A DNA stretch of 64,000 bases, from the NCBI RefSeq assembly GCF_010500955.1, contig NZ_QVMJ01000001.1, positions 500,215-564,214 on the forward strand, in the 5' to 3' direction. This document shows positions 16,948 to 25,689 of this stretch, in pieces. The notes below the pieces were generated by a model. That model was not told the origin of the DNA. It saw nothing but the letters and a program-made list of their open reading frames with translations, and did no database searches. Source of the DNA: Bacteroides sp. 519. Its GTDB lineage: Bacteria; Bacteroidota; Bacteroidia; Bacteroidales; Bacteroidaceae. Positions within the stretch are counted from its first letter, which is position 1. Each line of letters starts with the position of its first letter. Made by a program: the position numbers and the translations under genes.

Positions 16948-17988
16948 ATGAAACAAAATCTAATCTTACTATTATTTATGAGTATAGTATCAGGAGCATG
17001 TAATAATTCTCCAAAAGCAGTGTATGAAGGTGATGACATTTCCGGATTTGCCGAAATAACCCGTGACAAACAAACAAAAGCCGCTAAAATTACAATTAGT
17101 AAAGCAGAGGAGTGGAAACTTTATGCAGGCTTATCGGTTGATGAAATAGACCTGTCTGCTCCGGTTTTGTGGGGCAATGAAAAAGGAACATTTCATATTG
17201 ATGCACCCGATTCGGTACGTAGTTATTTCCTTTTGCAAACTAACAAAGGAAAAGCAATTGTGGCCGAGCGTCATTTACCAATGACGGGTGGTTATAATTT
17301 CCGTGATCTTGGTGGTATTAAAAATAAAGAGGGCCGGTATACCAAATGGGGCAAAATATTTCGCTCCGATGATTTGAATATGCTTACAGATGCCGATTTA
17401 CAATATTTATCTTCTATCCCTATTGTTTCTATTGTTGATTTCCGTTCCGAAGCCGAAATGCAATCTGCGCCTGATAAACTTCCGGCAAGCACCATAAAGA
17501 GTTATCCTTATTCTATTAATCCGGGAAACTTGAGTACAGCAGCAGGTGAATTATCTGATTTGTTGCATATGAATATGGATACTGTAATGATGCAGATAAA
17601 TGCAATGATGATAACCGAAGATGCAGGCATTCTGCGATTTAAAGATTTTTTTGCTTTGCTGCAAGATGAACGCAATGTGCCACTGATGTTTCATTGTTCG
17701 GCCGGGAAAGATCGTACAGGAATGGCAGCAGCTTTGGTATTATCTGCCCTTGGGGTAAGCGAGGAGCGGATTATGGAAGATTATTTATTGTCTAATCAGT
17801 ATATTGTTGATAAATACGCAAAATATGTAGAACGGCATCCGCAGCTAAAATCTCTGTTTCAGGTAAAAGCAGAGTTTATTGGTGCTGGGCTACAACGCAT
17901 TAAAGAAGAGTATGGAAGTATAGAGGATTTCCTTACGAATGTGTTGAATGTAGATATAGATAAATTCAGAGATATGTATCTGTATTAA
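16948..17988 (+). CDS. Tyrosine-protein phosphatase lipoprotein
   Basis: 346 residues. A lipoprotein signal ends at SIVSGAC (Cys about 18). The catalytic domain starts at LPMTGGYNFRDLGGIKNKEG and WGKIFRSDDL, the hallmark of Y_phosphatase3-type enzymes, and carries the P-loop HCSAGKDRTG at 249-258 with nucleophile Cys250 and Arg256. A beta-sandwich-like N-terminal region (about 25-110) precedes it. These enzymes act on phosphotyrosine or other phosphoesters. As a lipoprotein it should face the periplasm or surface, where protein-tyrosine phosphate is not expected, so the substrate may be a small phosphoester. It follows the TPR regulator on the same strand. Confidence 0.88.
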   Translation: MKQNLILLLFMSIVSGACNNSPKAVYEGDDISGFAEITRDKQTKAAKITISKAEEWKLYAGLSVDEIDLSAPVLWGNEKGTFHIDAPDSVRSYFLLQTNKGKAIVAERHLPMTGGYNFRDLGGIKNKEGRYTKWGKIFRSDDLNMLTDADLQYLSSIPIVSIVDFRSEAEMQSAPDKLPASTIKSYPYSINPGNLSTAAGELSDLLHMNMDTVMMQINAMMITEDAGILRFKDFFALLQDERNVPLMFHCSAGKDRTGMAAALVLSALGVSEERIMEDYLLSNQYIVDKYAKYVERHPQLKSLFQVKAEFIGAGLQRIKEEYGSIEDFLTNVLNVDIDKFRDMYLY

Positions 17989-18040
17989 TCAAAAATGAAT
18001 ATTTGGATAATAGAATTTGCTATATAGAAGAGTGGTTTCC

Positions 18041-18142
18041 GTCTATATAGCTAAGCACCCTTGTTCTATATAGCTTCGACCCCTTCGTCTATATAGCACA
18101 AGGGTGCTCGTCTATATAGCACAAAATCCTAGGTCTATTAGC
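18041..18142. repeat. Five GTCTATATAGC cores at about 23-bp period
   Basis: Cores begin at 18041, 18063 (GTTCTATATAGC), 18087, 18110 and 18133 (GTCTATTAGC, one base shorter), with a further GCTATATAG at 18019. CTATATAG is a perfect palindrome. The 11-13 bases between cores differ, although TAAGCACCC (after core 1) and CAAGGGTGCTC (after core 3) are partly complementary. The organisation matches the array at 71-176. Confidence 0.8.
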
Positions 18143-18153
18143 TTGCCCCGAAG

Positions 18154-18220
18154 TTTGGACTTTTCGGTGGAAATAACTGGACTTTCCGGCAGAATAGTTT
18201 GGACTATTACGCCGGAAAGT
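18154..18220. repeat. Three GGAC units at 22-bp period plus a 10-bp stem
   Basis: GGAC occurs at 18157, 18179 and 18201, each followed by TTTTCGG, TTTCCGG or TATTACG, so the period is exactly 22 bp. ACTTTCCGGC (18181-18190) is perfectly complementary to GCCGGAAAGT (18211-18220) with a 20-nt loop. No T-run follows on either strand, so a terminator is unlikely. Confidence 0.6.
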
Positions 18221-18247
18221 GCCTGATAATCAAAGAACAAAAGCACT

Positions 18248-19564
18248 TTACTTCACTTCTCTTTTCTCCTTTACCAGATAAACACAACATGCACCAATAA
18301 ACAATAAAATACCAGCAAGTACAAGCATGTTAACTTGCTTACCACCAACCAGATGCAATAAACCTCCTCCTACAACAGCAGCAGCAATTTGCGGAATACA
18401 TATTGTTCCATTGAATAATCCCAGATAAGCCCCCATGTTCTTACCCGAAATAGAGTTAGTAAGAATCGTGAAAGGTATGGCAAGCATTGCAGCCCATGCA
18501 CAACCAATTAAGAAATAGGATATAAACAACATATATTGATTATGGAAAAATAGGGTCGAAATAAAACCAATACCTCCCAGTACCAAACTTAATGAATAAG
18601 AAAATCTTCTGGATTTGAAGAAAGGAAGTACTATAGCCCATAAAACAGATCCAACTGCCTGAACAGCAAATAATACACCCACCCAGTTTCCTGCATTTTG
18701 ATATCCTTCGCTATGTGCATCGGTGGTACCCCATACAGTATCTGCAATTGCCCCGTTGGTATATGTCCACATATACATAAATGCCGCCCAGCAGAAGAAC
18801 TGAACTAATCCAACCGTCCAGAATACTTTGGGAGCATGTTTTAAAAGATATAGAAGATTTGTTTTTTCTTTCTTTTCGGCTTCTGTAATACCGTGGAACT
18901 CTTCGTACTCCTTCGGAGGCATCTCTTTTACTTTAATTACTGTGTACAATACACAAAGCACTAAAATTGCGGCACCAATATAGAAAGAGAAGATAACCGA
19001 ATCAGGAATTATACCCGGAGCAGCTACATTGGCAATTCCAACTGCTGTAAAAAGAAGCGGTAATAAATAACCCAAAAGGCTTCCTGCATTTACAAGGAAA
19101 CTTTGTATGGAATAAGCTAAACCTTTTTGCTTTTCGTTTACCATATCTCCAACCAGCATTTTGAAAGGTTGCATAGCCATATTAACGCCAGTGTCTAAAA
19201 ACATAAGAGATACCAAACCAAACATCATTGCAGTTGTTACAGTCATTCCAAAACTTCCGGCATTGGGAAGCAGGCACATTACCAATACGGCAACGAAGGC
19301 CCCAATAAACAAATAGGGAATCCGACGTCCGAAGCGTGTCCATGTTTTATCACTTGCCGATCCAACAATAGGTTGTACTATAATTCCTGCTAGTGGCGGA
19401 AGAATCCAGAAATAGCTAAGATTGTGAGGGTCGGCTCCAAGAGTTGCAAATATACGACTGATATTTGCACTTTGTAATGCATAAGCTATTTGTACACCAA
19501 AGAAACCAAAGCTCAGGTTCCAGAGTTTCCAAAAACTTAAATCGGGTTTTGCTTTTAAATTCAT
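18248..19564 (-). CDS. MFS sugar transporter (maltose/maltodextrin type, SLC45-like)
   Basis: 438 residues from ATG at 19564, chosen because it gives MNLKAKPDLSFWKLWNLSFG; the longer frame starts inside a 60-bp tandem repeat. Twelve hydrophobic segments are visible. Family features include FGFFGVQIAYALQSANISRI, PLAGIIVQPIVGSASDKTWT and RFGRRIPYLFIGA, typical of the SLC45/GPH-like sugar porters found next to maltodextrin loci in Bacteroidota. It should import maltose or short oligosaccharides across the inner membrane after the Sus outer-membrane system has taken them up. It lies downstream of the LacI repressor gene on the same strand. Confidence 0.88.
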   Translation of the reverse strand: MNLKAKPDLSFWKLWNLSFGFFGVQIAYALQSANISRIFATLGADPHNLSYFWILPPLAGIIVQPIVGSASDKTWTRFGRRIPYLFIGAFVAVLVMCLLPNAGSFGMTVTTAMMFGLVSLMFLDTGVNMAMQPFKMLVGDMVNEKQKGLAYSIQSFLVNAGSLLGYLLPLLFTAVGIANVAAPGIIPDSVIFSFYIGAAILVLCVLYTVIKVKEMPPKEYEEFHGITEAEKKEKTNLLYLLKHAPKVFWTVGLVQFFCWAAFMYMWTYTNGAIADTVWGTTDAHSEGYQNAGNWVGVLFAVQAVGSVLWAIVLPFFKSRRFSYSLSLVLGGIGFISTLFFHNQYMLFISYFLIGCAWAAMLAIPFTILTNSISGKNMGAYLGLFNGTICIPQIAAAVVGGGLLHLVGGKQVNMLVLAGILLFIGACCVYLVKEKREVK

Positions 19565-19570
19565 GATGTT

Positions 19571-19747
19571 TTTAATGTGCCAATATGCCAATGTGCCAAT
19601 GGGTTAATTGGCTGGCGCATGGCCGGTTAATTTAATGTGCCAATATGCCAATGTGCCAATAGGTTAATTGGCTGGCGCATGGCGGTTATATTTATCTCAT
19701 TAATTCATTGTATTGTTTTATTGGCACATTGGCATATTAGCACATTA
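19571..19747. repeat. 60-bp tandem duplication with a distant inverted partner
   Basis: Units 19571-19630 and 19631-19690 are near-identical and differ mainly in GGGTT/AGGTT and the last ten bases. Each contains AATGTGCCAATATGCCAATG. The reverse complement of that word block lies at 19720-19747, so either unit can form a long stem with it. The right arm touches the lacI-type gene's stop codon (19745). It fills the space between the regulator and the transporter and could act as a terminator or as an mRNA-stability element. Confidence 0.75.
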
Positions 19748-20755
19748 TTTCGTAGTTCCTCTTACTACTAAATTTGTACGTACAATTCTATTGGGACTCT
19801 TTTTCTCACTATCATCTTCAATCTTGTTGATTAAGATATCAATGGCACTTTTGCCTATTTCTTCCCCATGTTGTTCAACAGTGGTTAGTTTAGGATCGGT
19901 GTTCTGTGCTATAGCCCCATCAGTAAACCCGCAAATCGAAACTTCATCGGGTACTTTAACACCAACCAATTTGCAGGCATATAAAATACCAGAAGCTGTT
20001 TCGTCGTTTATCGCAAAGAAACCATCCGGTCTGTTGTCTTCCTCCAGAATATCAGGAGTGGCGGCAATTGCTTGTTCGCGGGTATCGCAATACTTAATCA
20101 TACTATCGTCTACCGGTATTTTATATTTCTTCATAGCATCCAGATATCCGTTCCGTCTGTTTTTCGATATTTCCAGATGAGGTGGACTACTATAAAAGAA
20201 TATGCGTTTACATCCTGTTTGAATCATATATTCAACAGCAGCAAATGCACCGGCATAATCATCAACTACCACACGTTCCGTATTTATGCCGGTACATATT
20301 CGGTCGTAAAACACAATCGGTATATTGTTGTTTAAAAGTTCCTGATAATGATCGTATTGAGTAGTATCTTTAGCCAGCGATGTAATAACACCACAAACCC
20401 TTGCTTCAAGAAACGAGTGCACTATTTTTACTTCCTGCTCGTACCTTTCGTTACTCTGTGCTACCAGAATATTGTATCCGGCTTTTGCGGCAGTTGCTTC
20501 AATTCCACTAAGCACACACGAAAAAAAGTGGTGAACCAGTTGTGGAATAATTACCCCAATGGTGTTCGACCGGCTTGTTCGTAGATTCAGCGCCAAAGCA
20601 TTGGGCTTATAATTATGTTCGCGCGCATATTCATTAATCAAATCCCGTGTTTCCTGACTAATGTCGGGATTGTTTTTCAATGCGCGCGAAACCGTAGAGG
20701 GTGAAACCCCCAAAGCCCGGGCAATATCCTTAATTGTAATCTGCGGTTTATTCAT
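19745..20755 (-). CDS. LacI-family repressor of the starch locus
   Basis: 336 residues. The N-terminal HTH reads ITIKDIARALGVSPSTVSRA with hinge-region LALNLRTSRSNTIGVIIPQL. The periplasmic-binding-like effector domain follows (VFYDRICTGINTERVVVDDY, GFFAINDETASGILYA, VSICGFTDGAIAQNTDPKLT). The gene is divergent from susC, and a LacI-type palindrome (TGCAAACGATTGCA) lies in the shared upstream region. In related loci such regulators control maltodextrin genes in response to the sugar or a derivative; the effector here is not shown by sequence. It is followed by the MFS gene on the same strand. Confidence 0.93.
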   Translation of the reverse strand: MNKPQITIKDIARALGVSPSTVSRALKNNPDISQETRDLINEYAREHNYKPNALALNLRTSRSNTIGVIIPQLVHHFFSCVLSGIEATAAKAGYNILVAQSNERYEQEVKIVHSFLEARVCGVITSLAKDTTQYDHYQELLNNNIPIVFYDRICTGINTERVVVDDYAGAFAAVEYMIQTGCKRIFFYSSPPHLEISKNRRNGYLDAMKKYKIPVDDSMIKYCDTREQAIAATPDILEEDNRPDGFFAINDETASGILYACKLVGVKVPDEVSICGFTDGAIAQNTDPKLTTVEQHGEEIGKSAIDILINKIEDDSEKKSPNRIVRTNLVVRGTTK

Positions 20756-21064
20756 GGTATAAAACTTATATCAGTCAAAGGTATCACAATCTCAGAGGAA
20801 TGGCAAAATAAAAAACGTTAACCCCTGATCTTGTTATACAAAAATAGTACGATATTTATATAATTGTTTAATTATGAGGCATATTCATCTCTGCAACTTA
20901 GTGCAAACGATTGCATAGCCGTAAGTAAACATTTAAACAAAATCTTATTATTGAAAACCAAGTAACCTTTATTTTTGTTCTGTCGTTAAAAGGGAACTGA
21001 TCATCCCCTGTCGATCTTTGAGAATTCCTAATAAATTATATTGTTAACTTTAATTTTAAATTGC
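20756..21064. promoter_or_regulatory. Divergent regulatory region between lacI-type gene and susC
   Basis: This 309-bp gap contains no gene. It holds the operator-like palindrome at 20902-20915 and a -7-like TATTTTTG at 20970-20977, with TTG at 20951-20953 (spacing 16, shorter than ideal). A susC transcript from there would have a leader of roughly 80 nt. The left part (about 20815-20875) is AT-rich. Confidence 0.55.
20902..20915. promoter_or_regulatory. LacI-type operator palindrome
   Basis: TGCAAACGATTGCA is a 14-bp palindrome with a central CG and one mismatched pair, the classic shape of LacI/GalR-family operators. It lies 147 bp upstream of the regulator's start and about 55 bp upstream of the susC -7-like element. 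Confidence 0.75.
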
Positions 21065-24000
21065 ATGAAGCAAGTTAATCTTAGAATCCTTCGAGTGATT
21101 CTTCCCCTGCTGGGGTTATTCTTGTCGTTAAGTGCTTATGCGCAGCAGGTTGCTGTTAAAGGGCATGTAAAAGATGCACTTGGCGAGCCTGTGATAGGCG
21201 CTAATGTAGTAGTAAAAGGTACATCGAACGGTACAATTACCGATATTGATGGCAACTTTATACTAAATGCTCCCCTAAACTCAACTATTGAAGTTTCTTT
21301 TATTGGCTATAAAGCTGCTGAGGTTCAGGCGGCTGCTACGCTTACTATTACTTTGCAAGATGATGCAGAGTTACTTGATGAGGTGGTGGTAGTAGGATAT
21401 GGTGTGGTGAAGAAGAATGATGCAACTGGTTCGGTTACAGCAATAAAGCCCGATCAATTAAGTAAAGGGATAACAACTAACGCCCAAGATATGCTTGCAG
21501 GTAAGATTGCCGGAGTTAGTGTTATATCCGATGGTGGTACTCCTGGTGGTTCTTCAACCATTCGTATTCGTGGAGGCTCTTCTTTAAATGCCAGTAACGA
21601 TCCTTTGATTGTTATTGATGGTTTGGCTATGGATAATGATGGTGTTAAAGGTATGCCAAATGCTTTATCTATGGTTAACCCAAATGATATTGAAACATTT
21701 ACTGTACTGAAAGATGCTTCAGCTACAGCTATTTATGGTTCGCGTGCATCTAATGGTGTAATTATTATTACTACCAAGAAAGGTGCTGTAGGTTCTAAAC
21801 CCAAAGTAAGTTATAATGGAAATGTTTCGGCAGGTATCATTCGTTCCAAACTTGATGTGATGAATGGTGATGAATATCGTGAGTATGTTACTAATCTTTT
21901 TGGTGGTGAAGATAAGTTGCCTTATGCTTTGGGCACAGCCAACACCAATTGGCAAGACGAGATTTACCGTACTGCTATCAGTCACGACCATAATTTAACC
22001 ATATCGGGCGGTTTCAAAAATATGCCTTACCGTGTATCTTTGGGCTATACTGACCAAAACGGTATTGTGAAAACATCTAGTTTCGAACGGTTTACTGCTT
22101 CTTTGAATCTTTCGCCTACATTCTTTGCCGATCATTTAAAATTGAATATCAATGCAAAAGGAATGTATGGAAAGAACCGATATGCCGATGGTGGCGCTAT
22201 TGGTTCTGCTGCAACAATGGACCCAACTCGTCCAATAACGGATACTGGTTATGATAATTTTGGTGGATATTGGCAATGGACTACAGGATCAGAGTTTCCA
22301 AGTGACAACTGGCCATTAACAGTAAATTCTCTTGCACCTCAAAACCCAGTTGCTTTATTAAATCAAAAAAATGATAGGGCTAAATCGCAGAGCTATGTTG
22401 GTAATGTTGAGGTTGATTATAAATTTCACTTCTTCCCCGATATGCGCATTCATGCTAATTTGGGTGGCGACTATTCGGAAGGTACACAAACCACAATAAT
22501 ATCTCCTTATGCTTACTCTAACCATTATTATGGATGGAATGGTGCTACTGAGGAATATAAATATAACCTTTCAGGTAATGCTTATTTGCAATACACCAAA
22601 GATTTGGGTGTACACTTTGTTGATGTTATGGTTGGTGCTGAGCAACAACACTTTCATCGCACATGGCGCATTTACGGACAGGGTGCCGATTTTGAAACAG
22701 GTGTGGCAAAGGATGCAAAAGATGATCGATATGGAGCTCATAGTTCGCTGGTGTCATACTTTGGACGTATCAATTATACGCTTCTTGACAAATACTTGTT
22801 AACAGCAACCGTTCGTCGTGATGGAACTTCTCGTTTCTCTGATGCCGATGGCAATCGTTGGGGAACTTTCCCATCTGTTGCTTTGGGGTGGAAGTTGAAA
22901 GAAGAGTCTTTCCTTAAAAATGTAGATTTACTTTCCGATTTGAAACTACGTTTAGGCTGGGGTATGACTGGACAGCAGAACATTAGCGATAAAGATTTTC
23001 CATATCTACCCCAATACGTTGGTAATAAGACTGGTGGATACTATATGTTTGGAGATGAAGTAGTAGAAACTTCGCGTCCAAGTGCATACAACAGCACATT
23101 GAAATGGGAAGAAACAACAACCTGGAATGCTGGTATTGATTTTGGATTCCTTAATGGACGTATTACTGGTTCATTGGATTACTATTTCCGCGAAACCAAA
23201 GATCTGTTGAACGAGGTTAAGATTGCAGCAGGAACAAACTTCAACACAATGCTGTTGAGCAATATCGGAAACTTAGAGAATAAAGGTTTTGAGTTCTCAA
23301 TTACAGGTAAGCCAATCGTATCCAAAGACTTCACTTGGGACTTGACTTACAACCTAACATACAACAAGAACGAAATCACTAAACTGACTGGTGGTTCTGA
23401 TGCTGGTTACTATGTAGAGACCGGAGGTATTTCGCAGGGTACTGGCTCTACTATTCAAGCACACAAGGTCGGTGAGGCTGCAAGTTCATTTTATGTTTAT
23501 CAACAGGTATATGAAAACGGAAAACCTATTGAAAATCTTTTTGTTGACCGTAATGGTGATGGCATTATTAATGACTCTGACCGTTACATCTACAAGAAAC
23601 CTGCTGCCGATGTGTTAATGGGATTGACTTCTAAGATGATTTGGAAACAATGGGATTTTAGTTTTGCACTTCGTGCCAGTTTTAATAATTATGTATATAA
23701 TGATGTGATAGCCAACCGTGCTAATGTTTCTACTTCTGGTATGTGGTCTACTTCCGGTTTTTATTCAAACCGTCCGTTGGATGCTATAAACTTAGGATTC
23801 ACAGGTACCGGAAATTATTATATGTCCGATTACTTTGTTCAGAATGCTTCTTTTTTGCGTTGCGATAACATAACATTAGGTTACTCTTTCAGTGATCTGC
23901 TTAAAAATGCAGCCTATAAAGGTATTCAGGGACGTGTTTATGCAACTGTGCAGAATCCATTTGTGATTACAAAATATGATGGACTTGATCCGGAAATCAG

Positions 24001-24070
24001 TGGAGGTATTGATAACAATATTTATCCTCGTCCAACAACTTTTATGTTAGGTGTTAGTCTACAGTTTTGA
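21065..24070 (+). CDS. susC: SusC-like TonB-dependent outer-membrane transporter
   Basis: 1001 residues from ATG at 21065 (MKQVNLRILRVILPLLGLFL signal peptide ending in AYAQ). A carboxypeptidase-regulatory-like domain follows (VKGHVKDALGEPVIGANVVV), then a TonB-box-like region (LDEVVVVGYGVVKKNDATGS), the plug (AGVSVISDGGTPGGSSTIRI, DASATAIYGSRASNGVIIIT) and a long beta-barrel ending in FMLGVSLQF with a terminal Phe. It forms the energy-coupled import channel for oligosaccharides together with SusD. It is the first gene of the operon, 27 bp before susD. Starch or maltodextrin specificity is inferred from the SusE/F and GH13 genes downstream. Confidence 0.96.
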   Translation: MKQVNLRILRVILPLLGLFLSLSAYAQQVAVKGHVKDALGEPVIGANVVVKGTSNGTITDIDGNFILNAPLNSTIEVSFIGYKAAEVQAAATLTITLQDDAELLDEVVVVGYGVVKKNDATGSVTAIKPDQLSKGITTNAQDMLAGKIAGVSVISDGGTPGGSSTIRIRGGSSLNASNDPLIVIDGLAMDNDGVKGMPNALSMVNPNDIETFTVLKDASATAIYGSRASNGVIIITTKKGAVGSKPKVSYNGNVSAGIIRSKLDVMNGDEYREYVTNLFGGEDKLPYALGTANTNWQDEIYRTAISHDHNLTISGGFKNMPYRVSLGYTDQNGIVKTSSFERFTASLNLSPTFFADHLKLNINAKGMYGKNRYADGGAIGSAATMDPTRPITDTGYDNFGGYWQWTTGSEFPSDNWPLTVNSLAPQNPVALLNQKNDRAKSQSYVGNVEVDYKFHFFPDMRIHANLGGDYSEGTQTTIISPYAYSNHYYGWNGATEEYKYNLSGNAYLQYTKDLGVHFVDVMVGAEQQHFHRTWRIYGQGADFETGVAKDAKDDRYGAHSSLVSYFGRINYTLLDKYLLTATVRRDGTSRFSDADGNRWGTFPSVALGWKLKEESFLKNVDLLSDLKLRLGWGMTGQQNISDKDFPYLPQYVGNKTGGYYMFGDEVVETSRPSAYNSTLKWEETTTWNAGIDFGFLNGRITGSLDYYFRETKDLLNEVKIAAGTNFNTMLLSNIGNLENKGFEFSITGKPIVSKDFTWDLTYNLTYNKNEITKLTGGSDAGYYVETGGISQGTGSTIQAHKVGEAASSFYVYQQVYENGKPIENLFVDRNGDGIINDSDRYIYKKPAADVLMGLTSKMIWKQWDFSFALRASFNNYVYNDVIANRANVSTSGMWSTSGFYSNRPLDAINLGFTGTGNYYMSDYFVQNASFLRCDNITLGYSFSDLLKNAAYKGIQGRVYATVQNPFVITKYDGLDPEISGGIDNNIYPRPTTFMLGVSLQF

Positions 24071-24097
24071 TTGTTAAACAGCAAATAAGTATTTATT

Positions 24098-25663
24098 ATG
24101 AAACTAAGATATTTAAAATCAATCATTCCGGCAGTCTCATTAGCCTTGATGTTGGGCATGACGTCTTGTGCTGATGAATTAAACATTAAACCGATTGACC
24201 CATCTGTTGATTTAGATTTTTCGCAAGATGAGGTTTTTGCAAAACTATATGCTACTATGGGGCTAACAGGGCAAGAAGGTCCTGCTGGTAGTGGCGACGT
24301 TGCCGGTATTGACGAAGGTACTTCTGCATTTTACCGTTTGATTTTTACGGCCAATGAATATCCTTCAGATGAAGTGATATGTTCATGGAGTGATGCAGGT
24401 ATATCAGAACTGAACTTCATGAGTTGGGGCTCTTCGCATGGACAACTTGAGGGACTTTATGGTCGTTTGAACTATGATGTTACTCTTTGTAATCATTTTC
24501 TTGAACAAACCGAGGGTTTAACCGACGATAAAACAGTTCGTCAGAGAGCCGAAGCCCGTTTTATTCGTGCTTTAAACTATTATTATTTGATGGATCTCTT
24601 TGGAAATGTACCATTTACCGAAGTAGTGTCGACCGAGTTGCCTGAACAGATTAAGCGTGCTGATCTTTTCAAATATCTGGAAACAGAGTTGCTTGATATG
24701 GAAAGTGACATGTACGAATCTCGCGAAGCGCCATTTGGACGTGCCGACAAGGTAGCTACTTGGTTCTTGTTATCACGCATGTATTTGAATGCTGAAGTAT
24801 ATACTGGTACAGCTCGTTGGAGTGATGCTGTGACTTATTCAAAGAAAGTGCTTGACTCAAGTTATGGACTTTGTTCAAACTATGCTCACTTATTTATGGC
24901 AGATAATGATCAGAATGCAGATGCAATGAAAGAAATAATCTTGCCGATTCGTCAGGATGGTGCAAATATCCGTTCTTATGGTGGTTCACTTTATGTAATA
25001 GCTGCTACACACACCGATGGAATGACCTCTTGGGGTACTTCTGAAGGTTGGGGTGGTGTTCGTGCCCGTAAAGCATTAGTTCAGAAATTCTTTCCCAATG
25101 ATAATCCTCCAATGAATGGTGTAGAAACCGATATGGTGGCAGCAGCCGATGATGATCGTGCTTTATTCTTTGCTGGTGACGATCGTAAACTTGAAATCAG
25201 TGATCCTTCTATCTTCAAAGAAGGACTGTCTATTTCTAAATGGTCTAATGTCCGTTCGGATGGTAAGGCTTCGAAAGATCCACAATGGACAGACACTGAT
25301 ATCCCATTTTTCCGTTTGGGTGAAGCTTATTTGAATTATGCAGAAGCACTTGTGCGCAGTGGTGATACATCAACAAAAGCACTTGATGCATTAAATGAAC
25401 TACGCCTACGGGCCAATACAAGTAAATTGGCTACTGTGAATTTGGATATTATTCTTGATGAGCGTGCTCGTGAATTGTATGCTGAAGCTATCCGTCGTAC
25501 CGATTTGATTCGCTATGGTTATTTCACATCTAATAAATATATGTGGGATTGGAAAGGAGGCCAAACTGCAGGAACCTCTGTAAGTAGTATTTATAATCTT
25601 TTTCCTATACCTGCTTCTGATCTTAATGCAAATAAGAATCTGGTTCAGAATTCAGGTTATTAA
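24098..25663 (+). CDS. susD: SusD-like surface glycan-binding lipoprotein
   Basis: 521 residues. The lipoprotein signal ends ALMLGMTSC with Cys about 24 and ADE after it. SusD/RagB features are DEGTSAFYRLIFTANEYPSD, then QRAEARFIRALNYYYLMDLF and GNVPF in the TPR-rich half, and a C-terminal LDALNELRLRANTSKL / DERARELYAEAIRRTDLIRY block ending in FPIPASDLNANKNLVQN. This full-length protein caps the SusC channel and binds the glycan at the cell surface. Confidence 0.96.
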   Translation: MKLRYLKSIIPAVSLALMLGMTSCADELNIKPIDPSVDLDFSQDEVFAKLYATMGLTGQEGPAGSGDVAGIDEGTSAFYRLIFTANEYPSDEVICSWSDAGISELNFMSWGSSHGQLEGLYGRLNYDVTLCNHFLEQTEGLTDDKTVRQRAEARFIRALNYYYLMDLFGNVPFTEVVSTELPEQIKRADLFKYLETELLDMESDMYESREAPFGRADKVATWFLLSRMYLNAEVYTGTARWSDAVTYSKKVLDSSYGLCSNYAHLFMADNDQNADAMKEIILPIRQDGANIRSYGGSLYVIAATHTDGMTSWGTSEGWGGVRARKALVQKFFPNDNPPMNGVETDMVAAADDDRALFFAGDDRKLEISDPSIFKEGLSISKWSNVRSDGKASKDPQWTDTDIPFFRLGEAYLNYAEALVRSGDTSTKALDALNELRLRANTSKLATVNLDIILDERARELYAEAIRRTDLIRYGYFTSNKYMWDWKGGQTAGTSVSSIYNLFPIPASDLNANKNLVQNSGY

Positions 25664-25689
25664 TGTTTAACTGTAAATAGAATACAATT

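Noticed and set aside
19565..19591. Upstream start of the MFS transporter
   Set aside because: The extra residues come from the 60-bp repeat; ATG at 19564 gives a normal N-terminus.
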